Assembly: GCA_023458995.1 (NCBI GenBank)
Contig: JAEWVV010000014.1
Span: 1 to 8,607, forward strand
From: Bacillota bacterium
GTDB lineage: Bacteria; Bacillota_I; Bacilli_A; Acholeplasmatales; Acholeplasmataceae
Direction of reading: 5' to 3'
Length of the DNA stretch: 8,607 nucleotides
Shown here: positions 1-6,471 of the stretch, one piece after another
Layout of the letters: each line of letters opens with the position of its first letter
Numbering within the stretch: position 1 is the stretch's first letter
The notes under the pieces: generated by a model
Databases searched by the model: none
What the model was told of the DNA's origin: nothing
What the model saw: the letters and a program-made list of their open reading frames with translations, nothing else
Made by a program: the position numbers and the translations under genes

Positions 1-182
1 ATTCACATATTTGCACACTTGCAGCACCTGTATGGAACTTTGAAAACAGAGTGGTTGGTGTTATAGTAGCATCTGACTTAGCATCTGAAGATTCTGAAAG
101 AGAAAGCATCGCTAAAGAATTTACAAATATTGCTGAGCATATATCTAGAAGACTTGGATACCTCGGAGACTTTAATGATTAA
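1..182 (+). CDS. IclR-family transcriptional regulator, C-terminal end (5' truncated)
   Basis: Only the last 59 codons are present, read from base 3 to the TAA at 180-182. The visible peptide contains CTLAAPVWNFENRVVGVIVA, which fits the IclR effector-binding domain, where a conserved 'aaPVfd..grvvGal.vs' strand precedes a C-terminal helix. It ends in an ISRRLGY-like tail, also typical of IclR proteins. IclR proteins bind DNA through an N-terminal winged helix (outside this window) and sense small metabolites through this C-terminal domain. Its position directly before kduI and kduD suggests a KdgR-like regulator of uronate catabolism that responds to KDG or a related intermediate; that is inference from context. 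Its end overlaps the next gene by 8 bases, so it is probably co-transcribed with the genes it may control. The family call rests on a short fragment. Confidence 0.75.
   Translation, partial: SHICTLAAPVWNFENRVVGVIVASDLASEDSERESIAKEFTNIAEHISRRLGYLGDFND
165..168 (+). promoter_or_regulatory. Ribosome binding site that fixes the start of the TIM-barrel gene
   Basis: GGAG lies 6 bases before the ATG at 175. The same frame is open back to a TTG at 130, but that start has no comparable purine-rich element and would overlap the IclR gene by 53 bases. The family-typical N-terminus (MIKLGIRAHD) begins at the ATG, so 175 is preferred. Confidence 0.7.
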
Positions 183-996
183 GCTTGGTATTAGAGCGCA
201 TGATATTGGGAAAATGAGTGCATCAGATCTTGCATCAAATGTTTTAGCATTTGGGTTTGATGGTGTGCAACTCGTCTTTAAGAAAGCACTTGATGAGGAA
301 GTAGATTTTAAGGATGTAGATTTCATTAAAAATGCCTTTGTTAAGCCAAATATCATGATGCTTGGTGCTTATTTCAATCCTTATCATCCCGATTCAGAAG
401 AACTCTTAAAAGGAGTCTCCTATTTTAAGAAACATTTAGAAATCGCACGGAGTCTAAACACATTTTATGTGGGTACTGAGACAGGTTCTTATCAGGGAAG
501 TCCGTGGAGTTATCATCCAAAAAACCATACAGATGAAGCACTTTTTAAGGTGAGTAGGATCATTAAAGAACTACAAGATTATGCAGATAAATATAATGCT
601 CATGTCGTTATCGAAGGTGCATACGCCCATGTTGCTTATTCACCGGATCGTCTTTTAGAAATGCTTAACATGATTGATAATCCTAATGTTAAGGTTACTG
701 TTGATTTGTTCAATTATTTAAACATCGATAACTATGAGGAAAGAAATGAAATCTTTGAACGTTCATTAGAATTATTCAAAAATCGTCTTGTTATTTTCCA
801 TTTAAAAGATTTTATTGTGGTTGATCATAGATTAGTTCAAGTAGGTCTTGGACAAGGTTTAATGGATTACCCATATTTAATCAAACGTATTAAAGAAACT
901 TATCCAAATACATACCTCATCTTTGAAGGTGTGACAGGTGATGATATAATAACAAGTTATGACTTAATTAACCAATTACTTAGAAAGGACGTGTGA
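175..996 (+). CDS. Sugar phosphate isomerase/epimerase-like TIM-barrel protein (xylose isomerase/AP endonuclease 2 superfamily)
   Basis: This 273-residue protein has the pattern of the COG1082/AP_endonuc_2-type TIM barrel, cytosolic with no signal peptide or membrane segment. It starts with a short first strand (KLGIRAHD). Candidate metal ligands sit at the ends of successive strands: E147 (VVIEGA), D177 (VTVDLFN), H209 (IFHLKD) and E251 (LIFEGV). The segment GLGQGLMDYPYL (224-235) is the usual 'G.G..d...' loop of this superfamily. Members include hydroxypyruvate isomerase, sugar 3-epimerases and inosose dehydratase, so the fold suggests isomerisation, epimerisation or dehydration of a sugar or ketose with a divalent metal. 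The exact substrate cannot be read from sequence. It overlaps the IclR gene by 8 bases and ends 3 bases before kduI, which suggests a role with uronates or keto-deoxy sugars. The start is the ATG with GGAG 6 bases upstream. Confidence 0.8.
   Translation: MIKLGIRAHDIGKMSASDLASNVLAFGFDGVQLVFKKALDEEVDFKDVDFIKNAFVKPNIMMLGAYFNPYHPDSEELLKGVSYFKKHLEIARSLNTFYVGTETGSYQGSPWSYHPKNHTDEALFKVSRIIKELQDYADKYNAHVVIEGAYAHVAYSPDRLLEMLNMIDNPNVKVTVDLFNYLNIDNYEERNEIFERSLELFKNRLVIFHLKDFIVVDHRLVQVGLGQGLMDYPYLIKRIKETYPNTYLIFEGVTGDDIITSYDLINQLLRKDV
984..989 (+). promoter_or_regulatory. Ribosome binding site supporting the TTG start of kduI
   Basis: AAAGGA lies 10 bases before the TTG at 1000, inside the 3' end of the TIM-barrel gene. 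The first in-frame ATG comes only about 50 codons later and would remove conserved N-terminal residues, so the TTG start is supported. Confidence 0.6.
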
Positions 997-999
997 CCA

Positions 1000-1836
1000 T
1001 TGAAACTGGATATACGCTATAATAATCACCCAAGTGATTCAAAAAACTACGATACGAAAACTCTGCGTGAACGCTATTTAATCAATCAAATCTTTGAAAC
1101 TGATGAAATCTTGTTTACGTATTCACATCATGATAGGATCATTGCAGGTGGCATCATGCCTGTAACAAAGGAAGTAAGTCTACCTGTAACCAAAGACTTA
1201 GGAACAACCTTCTTCTTAGAAAGAAGAGAAATGGGTGTCATCAATATTGGTGGACCTGGTTATATTATTTTAGATGGTAAAAAACAAATCATGGCTTCTC
1301 GTGATGGTATGTATATTGGTGCAGGTACAAAAGAAGTCATTTTCGCATCAACAGATCAAAATAATCCTGCGAAATACTATATCAATAGTGCACCAGCACA
1401 TATGACTTATAAGACAGTTCACATTCCATTTGCCAAAGCAAACCCAAACAAATGGGGAGCTCCAAAAACATTAAATGAACGTACGATTTATCAATATGTT
1501 CACCCAGCTGTTTGTGAGTCATGTCAACTCGTGATGGGAATGACCATTTTAAATGAAGGTTCTGCATGGAATACCATGCCATGTCATACACATGAAAGAA
1601 GAATGGAAGTCTATTTTTATTTCAATATGGCTGAAGATACACGCGTGTTCCACCTCATGGGTGAACCTGATGAAACAAGACATATCGTGATTAAAAATGA
1701 ACAAGCAGTGATTTCACCATCATGGTCAATCCATGCAGGTGTTGGAACATCGGATTATACCTTTATTTGGGGTATGTGCGGTGAAAATAAGACATTTGAT
1801 GATATGGATTTCGTCAAGATGTCTGATCTAAAATAG
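1000..1836 (+). CDS. kduI: 5-keto-4-deoxyuronate isomerase (4-deoxy-L-threo-5-hexosulose-uronate ketol-isomerase)
   Basis: KduI converts 5-keto-4-deoxyuronate, formed from unsaturated uronic acids released from pectin or glycosaminoglycans, to 2,5-diketo-3-deoxygluconate in the cytosol. The protein has 278 residues, the normal length for the family. The N-terminus KLDIRYNNHPSDSKNYDT matches the family pattern 'mdvRyatHP.d.k.yDTe.LRe.fLi'. The zinc site of this cupin protein is complete: H196, H198 and E203 in the HTHERRMEVYFYF segment, plus H245 in SWSIHAGVGT, with the same spacing and numbering as I recall for the E. coli enzyme. It starts with TTG after AAAGGA. It lies 3 bases after the TIM-barrel gene, and its stop codon is built into the ribosome binding site of kduD, so the two kdu genes are probably translationally linked. 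Confidence 0.96.
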   Translation: MKLDIRYNNHPSDSKNYDTKTLRERYLINQIFETDEILFTYSHHDRIIAGGIMPVTKEVSLPVTKDLGTTFFLERREMGVINIGGPGYIILDGKKQIMASRDGMYIGAGTKEVIFASTDQNNPAKYYINSAPAHMTYKTVHIPFAKANPNKWGAPKTLNERTIYQYVHPAVCESCQLVMGMTILNEGSAWNTMPCHTHERRMEVYFYFNMAEDTRVFHLMGEPDETRHIVIKNEQAVISPSWSIHAGVGTSDYTFIWGMCGENKTFDDMDFVKMSDLK

Positions 1837-1840
1837 GAGG
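1835..1840 (+). promoter_or_regulatory. Consensus ribosome binding site of kduD, overlapping the kduI stop
   Basis: A full AGGAGG sits 7 bases before the kduD ATG and shares its first two bases with the kduI stop codon (TAG, 1834-1836). Such an arrangement favours ribosome hand-over between the two genes and should give strong kduD translation. Confidence 0.75.
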
Positions 1841-1847
1841 TTTTTAG

Positions 1848-2615
1848 ATGCTACTCGATCAATTTAGTTTAAAAGGAAAAGTTGCAATCGTGACTGGATC
1901 ATCAACAGGTCTTGGTCAAGGTATGGCATTAGGTTTAGCTGAAGCTGGTGCGGATATCGTTGGTATCGATTATGTTGAATCAACAGATACCAAAGTCATG
2001 GTTGAAAAATTAGGACGCAAATTCTTAGGGGTTGTTGCAAACCTTATTACGATTAAAAAAGATGGATTAGTTGAGCTTGTTAAAAAAGCTGTTGATACCT
2101 TCGGTAAAGTTGATATTTTAATCAATAATGCAGGTATTATTAGAAGAGAAGATTCACTTGATTTTTCTGAATCCAATTGGGATGATGTGATGAACATTAA
2201 CGCAAGAACCGTCTTTTTCTTAAGCCAAGCGGTAGCAAACCAGTTTATCAAACAAGGTCATGGCGGAAAGATTATATCGATTGCATCCATGTTATCCTAT
2301 CAAGGTGGTATTCGAGTTCCTTCATATACAGCATCTAAATCTGCTGTTAAAGGAATCACGATGACTATGGCAAATGAATGGGCTAAATACAATATTAACG
2401 TCAACGCGATTGCTCCAGGTTATATGGCAACCAATAATACAGCAGCACTTCGTGATGATGAGAAGAGAGCTGGAGAGATTTTAGAAAGAATACCAGCAGG
2501 AAGATGGGGAACACCTCGTGATGTCGCTGGGGCTGCAGTTTTCCTTGCATCAGATAATGCGAATTACATCCATGGTTTCACACTTGCAGTTGATGGTGGA
2601 TGGTTAGGAAGATAG
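1848..2615 (+). CDS. kduD: 2-dehydro-3-deoxy-D-gluconate 5-dehydrogenase (2,5-diketo-3-deoxygluconate reductase)
   Basis: KduD is a cytosolic short-chain dehydrogenase/reductase that reduces 2,5-diketo-3-deoxygluconate, the KduI product, to 2-keto-3-deoxygluconate. The 255-residue length fits classical SDRs. The cofactor motif is TGSSTGLGQG (16-25), and an acidic residue (D41) closes the second strand, which usually favours NAD(H) over NADP(H). NNAG occurs at 93-96. The catalytic set is N118, S147, Y160 and K164, in ASMLSYQGGIRVPSYTASK. Long stretches such as GGIRVPSYTASK and NINVNAIAPGYMATNN are what distinguish KduD from other SDRs as I recall them from E. coli. It is the last gene of the kdu operon and is followed 5 bases after its stop by an intrinsic terminator. 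The downstream enzymes KDG kinase and KDPG aldolase are not in the window. Confidence 0.95.
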   Translation: MLLDQFSLKGKVAIVTGSSTGLGQGMALGLAEAGADIVGIDYVESTDTKVMVEKLGRKFLGVVANLITIKKDGLVELVKKAVDTFGKVDILINNAGIIRREDSLDFSESNWDDVMNINARTVFFLSQAVANQFIKQGHGGKIISIASMLSYQGGIRVPSYTASKSAVKGITMTMANEWAKYNINVNAIAPGYMATNNTAALRDDEKRAGEILERIPAGRWGTPRDVAGAAVFLASDNANYIHGFTLAVDGGWLGR

Positions 2616-2620
2616 TTATC

Positions 2621-2650
2621 AAAACGCGGTCAAATGACCGTGTTTTTTTT
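2621..2650 (+). terminator. Rho-independent terminator of the kdu operon
   Basis: The left arm ACGCGGTC (2624-2631) pairs with GACCGTGT (2636-2643), with one G-T wobble, around an AAAT loop. A run of eight T (2643-2650) follows directly. The A run before the stem could pair with part of the T run, so some activity on the opposite strand is possible, though no opposing gene exists here. It sits 5 bases after the kduD stop and separates the catabolic operon from the housekeeping operon. Confidence 0.9.
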
Positions 2651-2661
2651 AGACTATCCTT

Positions 2662-2690
2662 TTTATTTTTAGATAAAAATATGATACAAT
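2662..2690 (+). promoter_or_regulatory. Putative extended -10 promoter of the nusB-recN operon
   Basis: TACAAT at 2685-2690 is preceded by TG one base upstream (2682-2683), forming an extended -10 element. At a 17-base spacing the -35 position (2662-2667) reads TTTATT, a poor match to TTGACA, in a T-rich stretch. The extended -10 may compensate. An overlapping alternative -10, TATGAT, lies at 2680-2685. The predicted transcript would begin near 2692-2697, leaving a leader of only about 12-17 bases with the GAGG (2697-2700) at or near its 5' end. Confidence 0.6.
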
Positions 2691-2708
2691 CTTCATGAGG
2701 TAGAAAAT

Positions 2709-3098
2709 ATGAAACAAACCAGACATGAATTAAGAATTGAGCTGATGAATCAGCTCTACCAATATGACTTATACAAAAGCGAAAACTTACCGTTTATCCC
2801 AACATTTGAAGATGAAAATGCAAAGACAGTTTATGATGAATTGATGAATCAGATCAAAGATATTGATCAAATCATCGAAAATCATTTATTTGATTATAGT
2901 TTGTACCGGTTAAATTTTGTCGATCGTGCCATTATAAGACTTGCAACCTATGAACTAAAATACACAGACATCGAAAAACAAATTATTATAAACGAAGCGG
3001 TTCTTCTTACAAAGACATATAGTAATTTAGATGATGAGAAACAACACAAATTTACAAACCGTCTTTTAGATAATATCGCTAAAACCATTAAGGGATGA
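2709..3098 (+). CDS. nusB: Transcription antitermination factor NusB
   Basis: NusB binds boxA RNA together with NusE (ribosomal protein S10) and promotes antitermination during rRNA operon transcription. The 129-residue length is normal for this small all-helical protein. The N-terminal segment RHELRIELMNQLYQYDL matches the family's first helix. The C-terminal half carries the most conserved pattern: LNFVDRAIIRLATYELKY, then INEAVLLTKTYS, then KFTNRLLDNIAK. The start is the ATG 8 bases after GAGG. It is the first gene after the promoter at 2662-2690, and its TGA stop overlaps the ATG of xseA (ATGA). In many Firmicutes nusB is likewise followed by xseA, usually with folD between; folD is missing here. 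Confidence 0.94.
   Translation: MKQTRHELRIELMNQLYQYDLYKSENLPFIPTFEDENAKTVYDELMNQIKDIDQIIENHLFDYSLYRLNFVDRAIIRLATYELKYTDIEKQIIINEAVLLTKTYSNLDDEKQHKFTNRLLDNIAKTIKG
2739..2756 (+). repeat. Perfect 8-base inverted repeat near the start of nusB
   Basis: GAGCTGAT and ATCAGCTC are separated by GA. In RNA this would form a 7-pair stem closed by a UGAA loop, starting 30 bases into nusB. No T run follows, so it is not an intrinsic terminator. It covers the codons for the conserved ELMNQL segment, so coding constraint alone may explain part of it. A role in translation control or as a protein-binding dyad is only a possibility. Confidence 0.5.
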
Positions 3099-4456
3099 TG
3101 TTATTGGATCTTAATCAACTAGGTGGAGGACCAAAGTATCTAACGGTTACTGCACTGACCAAGTATATCAAAATGAAACTCGAAGGTGATAAACACCTTA
3201 TTTCTATTTTATTAAAAGGAGAAATATCTAACTTTAAACGTCATTCAAGAGGACATTTATACTTCACTTTAAAAGATGAGAATGCGAGTATTTCTGCCAT
3301 TATGTTTTCAAGAGAAGCAGATCGACTCTTATTTCAGCCTAAAGAAGGTGACCATGTCTTAGTCACAGGACGTATTTCTTTATATATACCTTCTGGGTCT
3401 TATTCCATTCAAGTCTCACAGATGTCATTAGATGGTATCGGTGAACTTTATCAAAAATATGAAGCATTAAAAAAGGAACTTGAAGAAAAGGGATATTTCA
3501 GCTTAGAACATAAACGTAAAATACCGAAATTTCCAAAAGTGATTGGTGTGATTACCTCACCAACCGGTGCAGTGATTCAAGATATTATGAACACAGTAAC
3601 AAGACGTTATCCGCTTGCAGAAATTCATCTCTATAGTGCTTTAGTACAAGGACCAGGAAGTGCTGATAGTATCAGAAATCAAATCTTATATGCCAATGAA
3701 CTTAACAATGCAGATGTCTTAATTGTTGGACGTGGTGGTGGATCGATTGAAGATTTATGGTCATTTAATGAAATGCCCGTAATCGATGCGATCTATAATT
3801 CTAAAATTCCTGTCATTACAGCGATTGGACATGAAACAGATTTTACAATCTCCGATTTTGTCTCTGATTTAAGAGCTCCAACTCCAACTGCTGCTGCAGA
3901 ACTTGCAACACCAAATAAAAGTGATTTGTTTAACACCATTTTAGAGTATAAACAGCAATTGGCTTATCGGATGAATCTTGTATTCAATAACAAGAAAACA
4001 GAACTTATGTATTTAGATCAGCGTTTAGATCTCTTATCACCTCAAGAAAAACTCAAAGTTAATCATGAGAATTTAAACCGACTCTCTCTTTATCTCGATA
4101 AGAATTTTATGTATCAATTAGAATCAAAAGAGTTTAAATTAAGTAAGTTAAGAGAAATAATGAAAAGTCCTTACGATAAAGTCGTGACCTATCGTCAGAA
4201 TAACGATCAGTTAAAGATTAGACTCTATCAAGCCATGCTTGGTTTAATGAATCAAAAAAATGCGAAGTTTGATCTAAGTCGTGCTAAACTAGAAACATTA
4301 AATCCACTATCTGTCATGGATAAAGGATTTGCAGTGATCTCAAAAGGTCAAAAAGTATTAACTACGATTAAAGATATCAAGATTGATGATGAAATAGAGA
4401 TGAGACTAAAAGATGGTAGAGCCGTCGCTTTAGTTAAATCGATAAAGGAGAATTAA
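3095..4456 (+). CDS. xseA: Exodeoxyribonuclease VII large subunit
   Basis: XseA is the catalytic subunit of exonuclease VII, which degrades single-stranded DNA from both ends and works with several copies of the small subunit XseB. The protein is 453 residues, the usual size. An N-terminal OB-fold (about 16-110) shows the family opening YLTVTALTKYIK and the ISNFKRHSRGHLYFTLKD segment. The nuclease domain follows, with VIGVITSPTGAVIQDI (149-164), GRGGGSIEDLWSFNE (212-226), IGHETDFT (244-251) and DLRAPTPTAAAELA (258-271). The charged region about 275-410 fits the long coiled coil that carries XseB. The ATG at 3095 overlaps the nusB stop by 4 bases. A second ATG at 3098 and a TTG at 3104 are alternative starts, so the first few residues are uncertain. 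It ends 3 bases before xseB. Confidence 0.96.
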   Translation: MMLLDLNQLGGGPKYLTVTALTKYIKMKLEGDKHLISILLKGEISNFKRHSRGHLYFTLKDENASISAIMFSREADRLLFQPKEGDHVLVTGRISLYIPSGSYSIQVSQMSLDGIGELYQKYEALKKELEEKGYFSLEHKRKIPKFPKVIGVITSPTGAVIQDIMNTVTRRYPLAEIHLYSALVQGPGSADSIRNQILYANELNNADVLIVGRGGGSIEDLWSFNEMPVIDAIYNSKIPVITAIGHETDFTISDFVSDLRAPTPTAAAELATPNKSDLFNTILEYKQQLAYRMNLVFNNKKTELMYLDQRLDLLSPQEKLKVNHENLNRLSLYLDKNFMYQLESKEFKLSKLREIMKSPYDKVVTYRQNNDQLKIRLYQAMLGLMNQKNAKFDLSRAKLETLNPLSVMDKGFAVISKGQKVLTTIKDIKIDDEIEMRLKDGRAVALVKSIKEN

Positions 4457-4459
4457 CCC

Positions 4460-4642
4460 ATGGAAAAGAAATCATTTGAACTATTACTTAAGGAACTTGA
4501 GGGTGTTGTTAAAGACCTTGAAAACAAGGACATTCCTTTAGATGAAGCAGTTAAAAAATATCAATTAGGTTTAGAATTATCAAAAGAATGTTATAAGCTT
4601 CTAGAGGAAGCGGAAAAACTTGTGGTGAAGGATATTAAATAA
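4460..4642 (+). CDS. xseB: Exodeoxyribonuclease VII small subunit
   Basis: XseB binds the coiled-coil region of XseA to form active exonuclease VII. The 60-residue protein is highly charged and helical. It follows the family pattern with SFELLLKELEGVVKDLENKD, then PLDEAVKKYQLGLELSKEC, then LLEEAEKLV. It is somewhat shorter than typical members (about 70-80 residues) because the acidic tail after the second helix is missing; the core two-helix hairpin is complete. AAAGGAG (4444-4450) lies 9 bases before the ATG, inside the end of xseA. It starts 3 bases after xseA and ends 2 bases before dxs. Confidence 0.94.
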   Translation: MEKKSFELLLKELEGVVKDLENKDIPLDEAVKKYQLGLELSKECYKLLEEAEKLVVKDIK

Positions 4643-4644
4643 CT

Positions 4645-6471
4645 ATGAATTTAAAAGACATCAAGGATCCTACATTTTTAAAACAACTCAGTGATAGTGA
4701 ATTAAAAAAACTCGCGGAAGATATTCGCGCCTTTTTAATTGACTCTATAGCTAAAACTGGAGGACACTTGAGTTCTAATTTAGGAACAGTTGAACTGATT
4801 ATTGCACTTCACCGTGCATTTAATAGTCCTGAAGATGTGATGATTTTTGATGTAGGTCATCAGGTTTATACCCATAAGATTTTAACAGGTAGAATGGATC
4901 AATTTGATACACTTAGACAAACCAATGGTTTATCTGGATATATCAACTATAAAGAATCCGTTCATGATCAGTGGGAATCTGGACATGCAGGAACTGCATT
5001 ATCAGCACTGCATGGAACTTTGGTTGCTAAAAAGCTTAAAGGTGAAGCGGGTACTGGAATTGCCGTGATTGGTGATGCCTCCATCACAAACGGTATGGCA
5101 TTTGAAGCTTTAAACTTAATTGGTAGTGATCCCAGTTTAAAGGGAATCATTATTTTAAATGATAATGAAATGAGTATTTCAAAGAGTGTAGGTTCTATTT
5201 CAAAGGCACTGACTAAGTTTAGATCGATGAAATTATTCATGAAATGGAAACGCATATGGGCTAAAATATTACCTCGTTTTATGATGAGCTTTTTAGGTCG
5301 TGTTAAACGTGGTATCAGAGGATTCTTACAACGTCAAAATATTTTTGAAGACTTAGGTTATATGTATGTTGGTCCCATTGATGGACACGATATTAAAAGT
5401 ATAATCTATAATTTAGAAAGAATTAAAAAGGTTAGAAAATCTGTTGTCTTACATGTCATTACTGAAAAAGGTAAAGGACATATTGATGCAGAAAACGATA
5501 AGATTGGTACCTATCATGGTGTATCTAAACCATCAAATGGTGTTAAAAAAGGGATTAGCTGGAGTGAAATGATCAGTAAGATCATGATTGAACTCCAAAA
5601 GATTGATCGTACATTCGTCATTATGCCTGCGATGGAAGTTGGAACATCATTTTCAAGTTTCGCGAAAACTTTTCCAGACAGATATTTAGATGTAGGTATT
5701 GCTGAAGAACATGCAGCTACCATGGCAGGAATGCTCGCACATCAAGGAATTCATGTCTTCTTACCCCTTTATGCAACATTTGCACAGCGTGCATTTGACC
5801 AGATCTTAAATGATATCTCAAGAAGTGATCATCATGTCGTCTTTGGTATTGACCGCGCAGGAATCGTTGGTGAAGATGGTTCAACCCATCAGGGGCTTTA
5901 TGATGTCTCGATGTTTTATTTAATGCCTAATATGGTGATTACGATGCCTTATGATGCAAAAGAAGCTGCTCTTTTACTTCATTATGGTTTCTTTATGCAA
6001 AGTCATCCGTTTGTCATGAGATATCCGAGAGGAACAGTTCTCTTTAATCAAGAGACAGATCAAATCACATTTGATAAAATTGATCCAACATGGACAATAC
6101 TAAGCGAAGGAACAAGTATCAATCTCATCAGTTATGGTCCAAGCCTTGATTTAATGATTAGAGCATTAGATGAACTTAATATTTCAGGTAACGTCATTAA
6201 TGCACGTTTTATTAAACCCATCGATGAAGCAATGCTTCATGATGTTTTAAAGAATAATCTTCCTGTTTTAGTCTATGAGGAAGCTGCAAACTCAGGTTCA
6301 CTTTACCCACAAATCTTAGCATTTATGGCTAAACATGGATATAAAAACACGATTAAAGAAATGTCAATCACCGATAAAATTATTGATCATGGACATTATA
6401 ATGATATGTTAAAAGAACTTGGTATGGATTTAGAATCTGTTAAAGATAAGATTAAGGATTTGATTTCATGA
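4645..6471 (+). CDS. dxs: 1-deoxy-D-xylulose-5-phosphate synthase
   Basis: DXS condenses pyruvate with glyceraldehyde 3-phosphate to form 1-deoxy-D-xylulose 5-phosphate with loss of CO2. It is the thiamine-diphosphate-dependent entry step of the MEP isoprenoid pathway, and the product also feeds thiamine and pyridoxal synthesis. The 608 residues match the family (about 620). Visible marks are GGHLSSNLG (39-47), FDVGHQVYTHKILTGR (68-83), the diphosphate motif beginning at GDAS (143-146) and closing at LNDNEMSIS (171-179), GPIDGHD (243-249), and the pyrimidine-domain glutamate E354 in VGIAEEHA. These are followed by DRAGIVGEDGSTHQG (403-417) and the YPRG of the C-terminal half. The motif reads GDA where GDG is usual. 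AAGGA lies 12 bases before the ATG, inside xseB. Its TGA overlaps the ATG of tlyA. The usual neighbour ispA is absent. Confidence 0.97.
   Translation: MNLKDIKDPTFLKQLSDSELKKLAEDIRAFLIDSIAKTGGHLSSNLGTVELIIALHRAFNSPEDVMIFDVGHQVYTHKILTGRMDQFDTLRQTNGLSGYINYKESVHDQWESGHAGTALSALHGTLVAKKLKGEAGTGIAVIGDASITNGMAFEALNLIGSDPSLKGIIILNDNEMSISKSVGSISKALTKFRSMKLFMKWKRIWAKILPRFMMSFLGRVKRGIRGFLQRQNIFEDLGYMYVGPIDGHDIKSIIYNLERIKKVRKSVVLHVITEKGKGHIDAENDKIGTYHGVSKPSNGVKKGISWSEMISKIMIELQKIDRTFVIMPAMEVGTSFSSFAKTFPDRYLDVGIAEEHAATMAGMLAHQGIHVFLPLYATFAQRAFDQILNDISRSDHHVVFGIDRAGIVGEDGSTHQGLYDVSMFYLMPNMVITMPYDAKEAALLLHYGFFMQSHPFVMRYPRGTVLFNQETDQITFDKIDPTWTILSEGTSINLISYGPSLDLMIRALDELNISGNVINARFIKPIDEAMLHDVLKNNLPVLVYEEAANSGSLYPQILAFMAKHGYKNTIKEMSITDKIIDHGHYNDMLKELGMDLESVKDKIKDLIS

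Noticed and set aside
130..174. N-terminal extension of the TIM-barrel gene from a TTG at 130
   Set aside because: The ATG at 175 has GGAG at the right distance and matches the family N-terminus; the extension would overlap the IclR reading frame by 53 bases.
78..356. Open reading frame on the - strand, 92 codons
   Set aside because: It lies opposite the IclR end and the TIM-barrel gene, is serine-rich and low complexity in a way typical of antisense reading, and has no recognisable family.
1382..1591. Open reading frame on the - strand, 69 codons
   Set aside because: It is fully inside kduI, whose frame is supported by complete metal-site residues; the antisense peptide has no recognisable motif.
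1970..2251. Open reading frame on the - strand, 93 codons
   Set aside because: It is fully inside kduD, which has its full SDR motif set; this is a shadow of the coding strand.
4968..5255. Open reading frame on the - strand, 95 codons
   Set aside because: It is opposite the conserved thiamine-diphosphate region of dxs and shows no independent coding evidence.
5514..5723. Open reading frame on the - strand, 69 codons
   Set aside because: It is opposite dxs with no recognisable family or convincing ribosome binding site.
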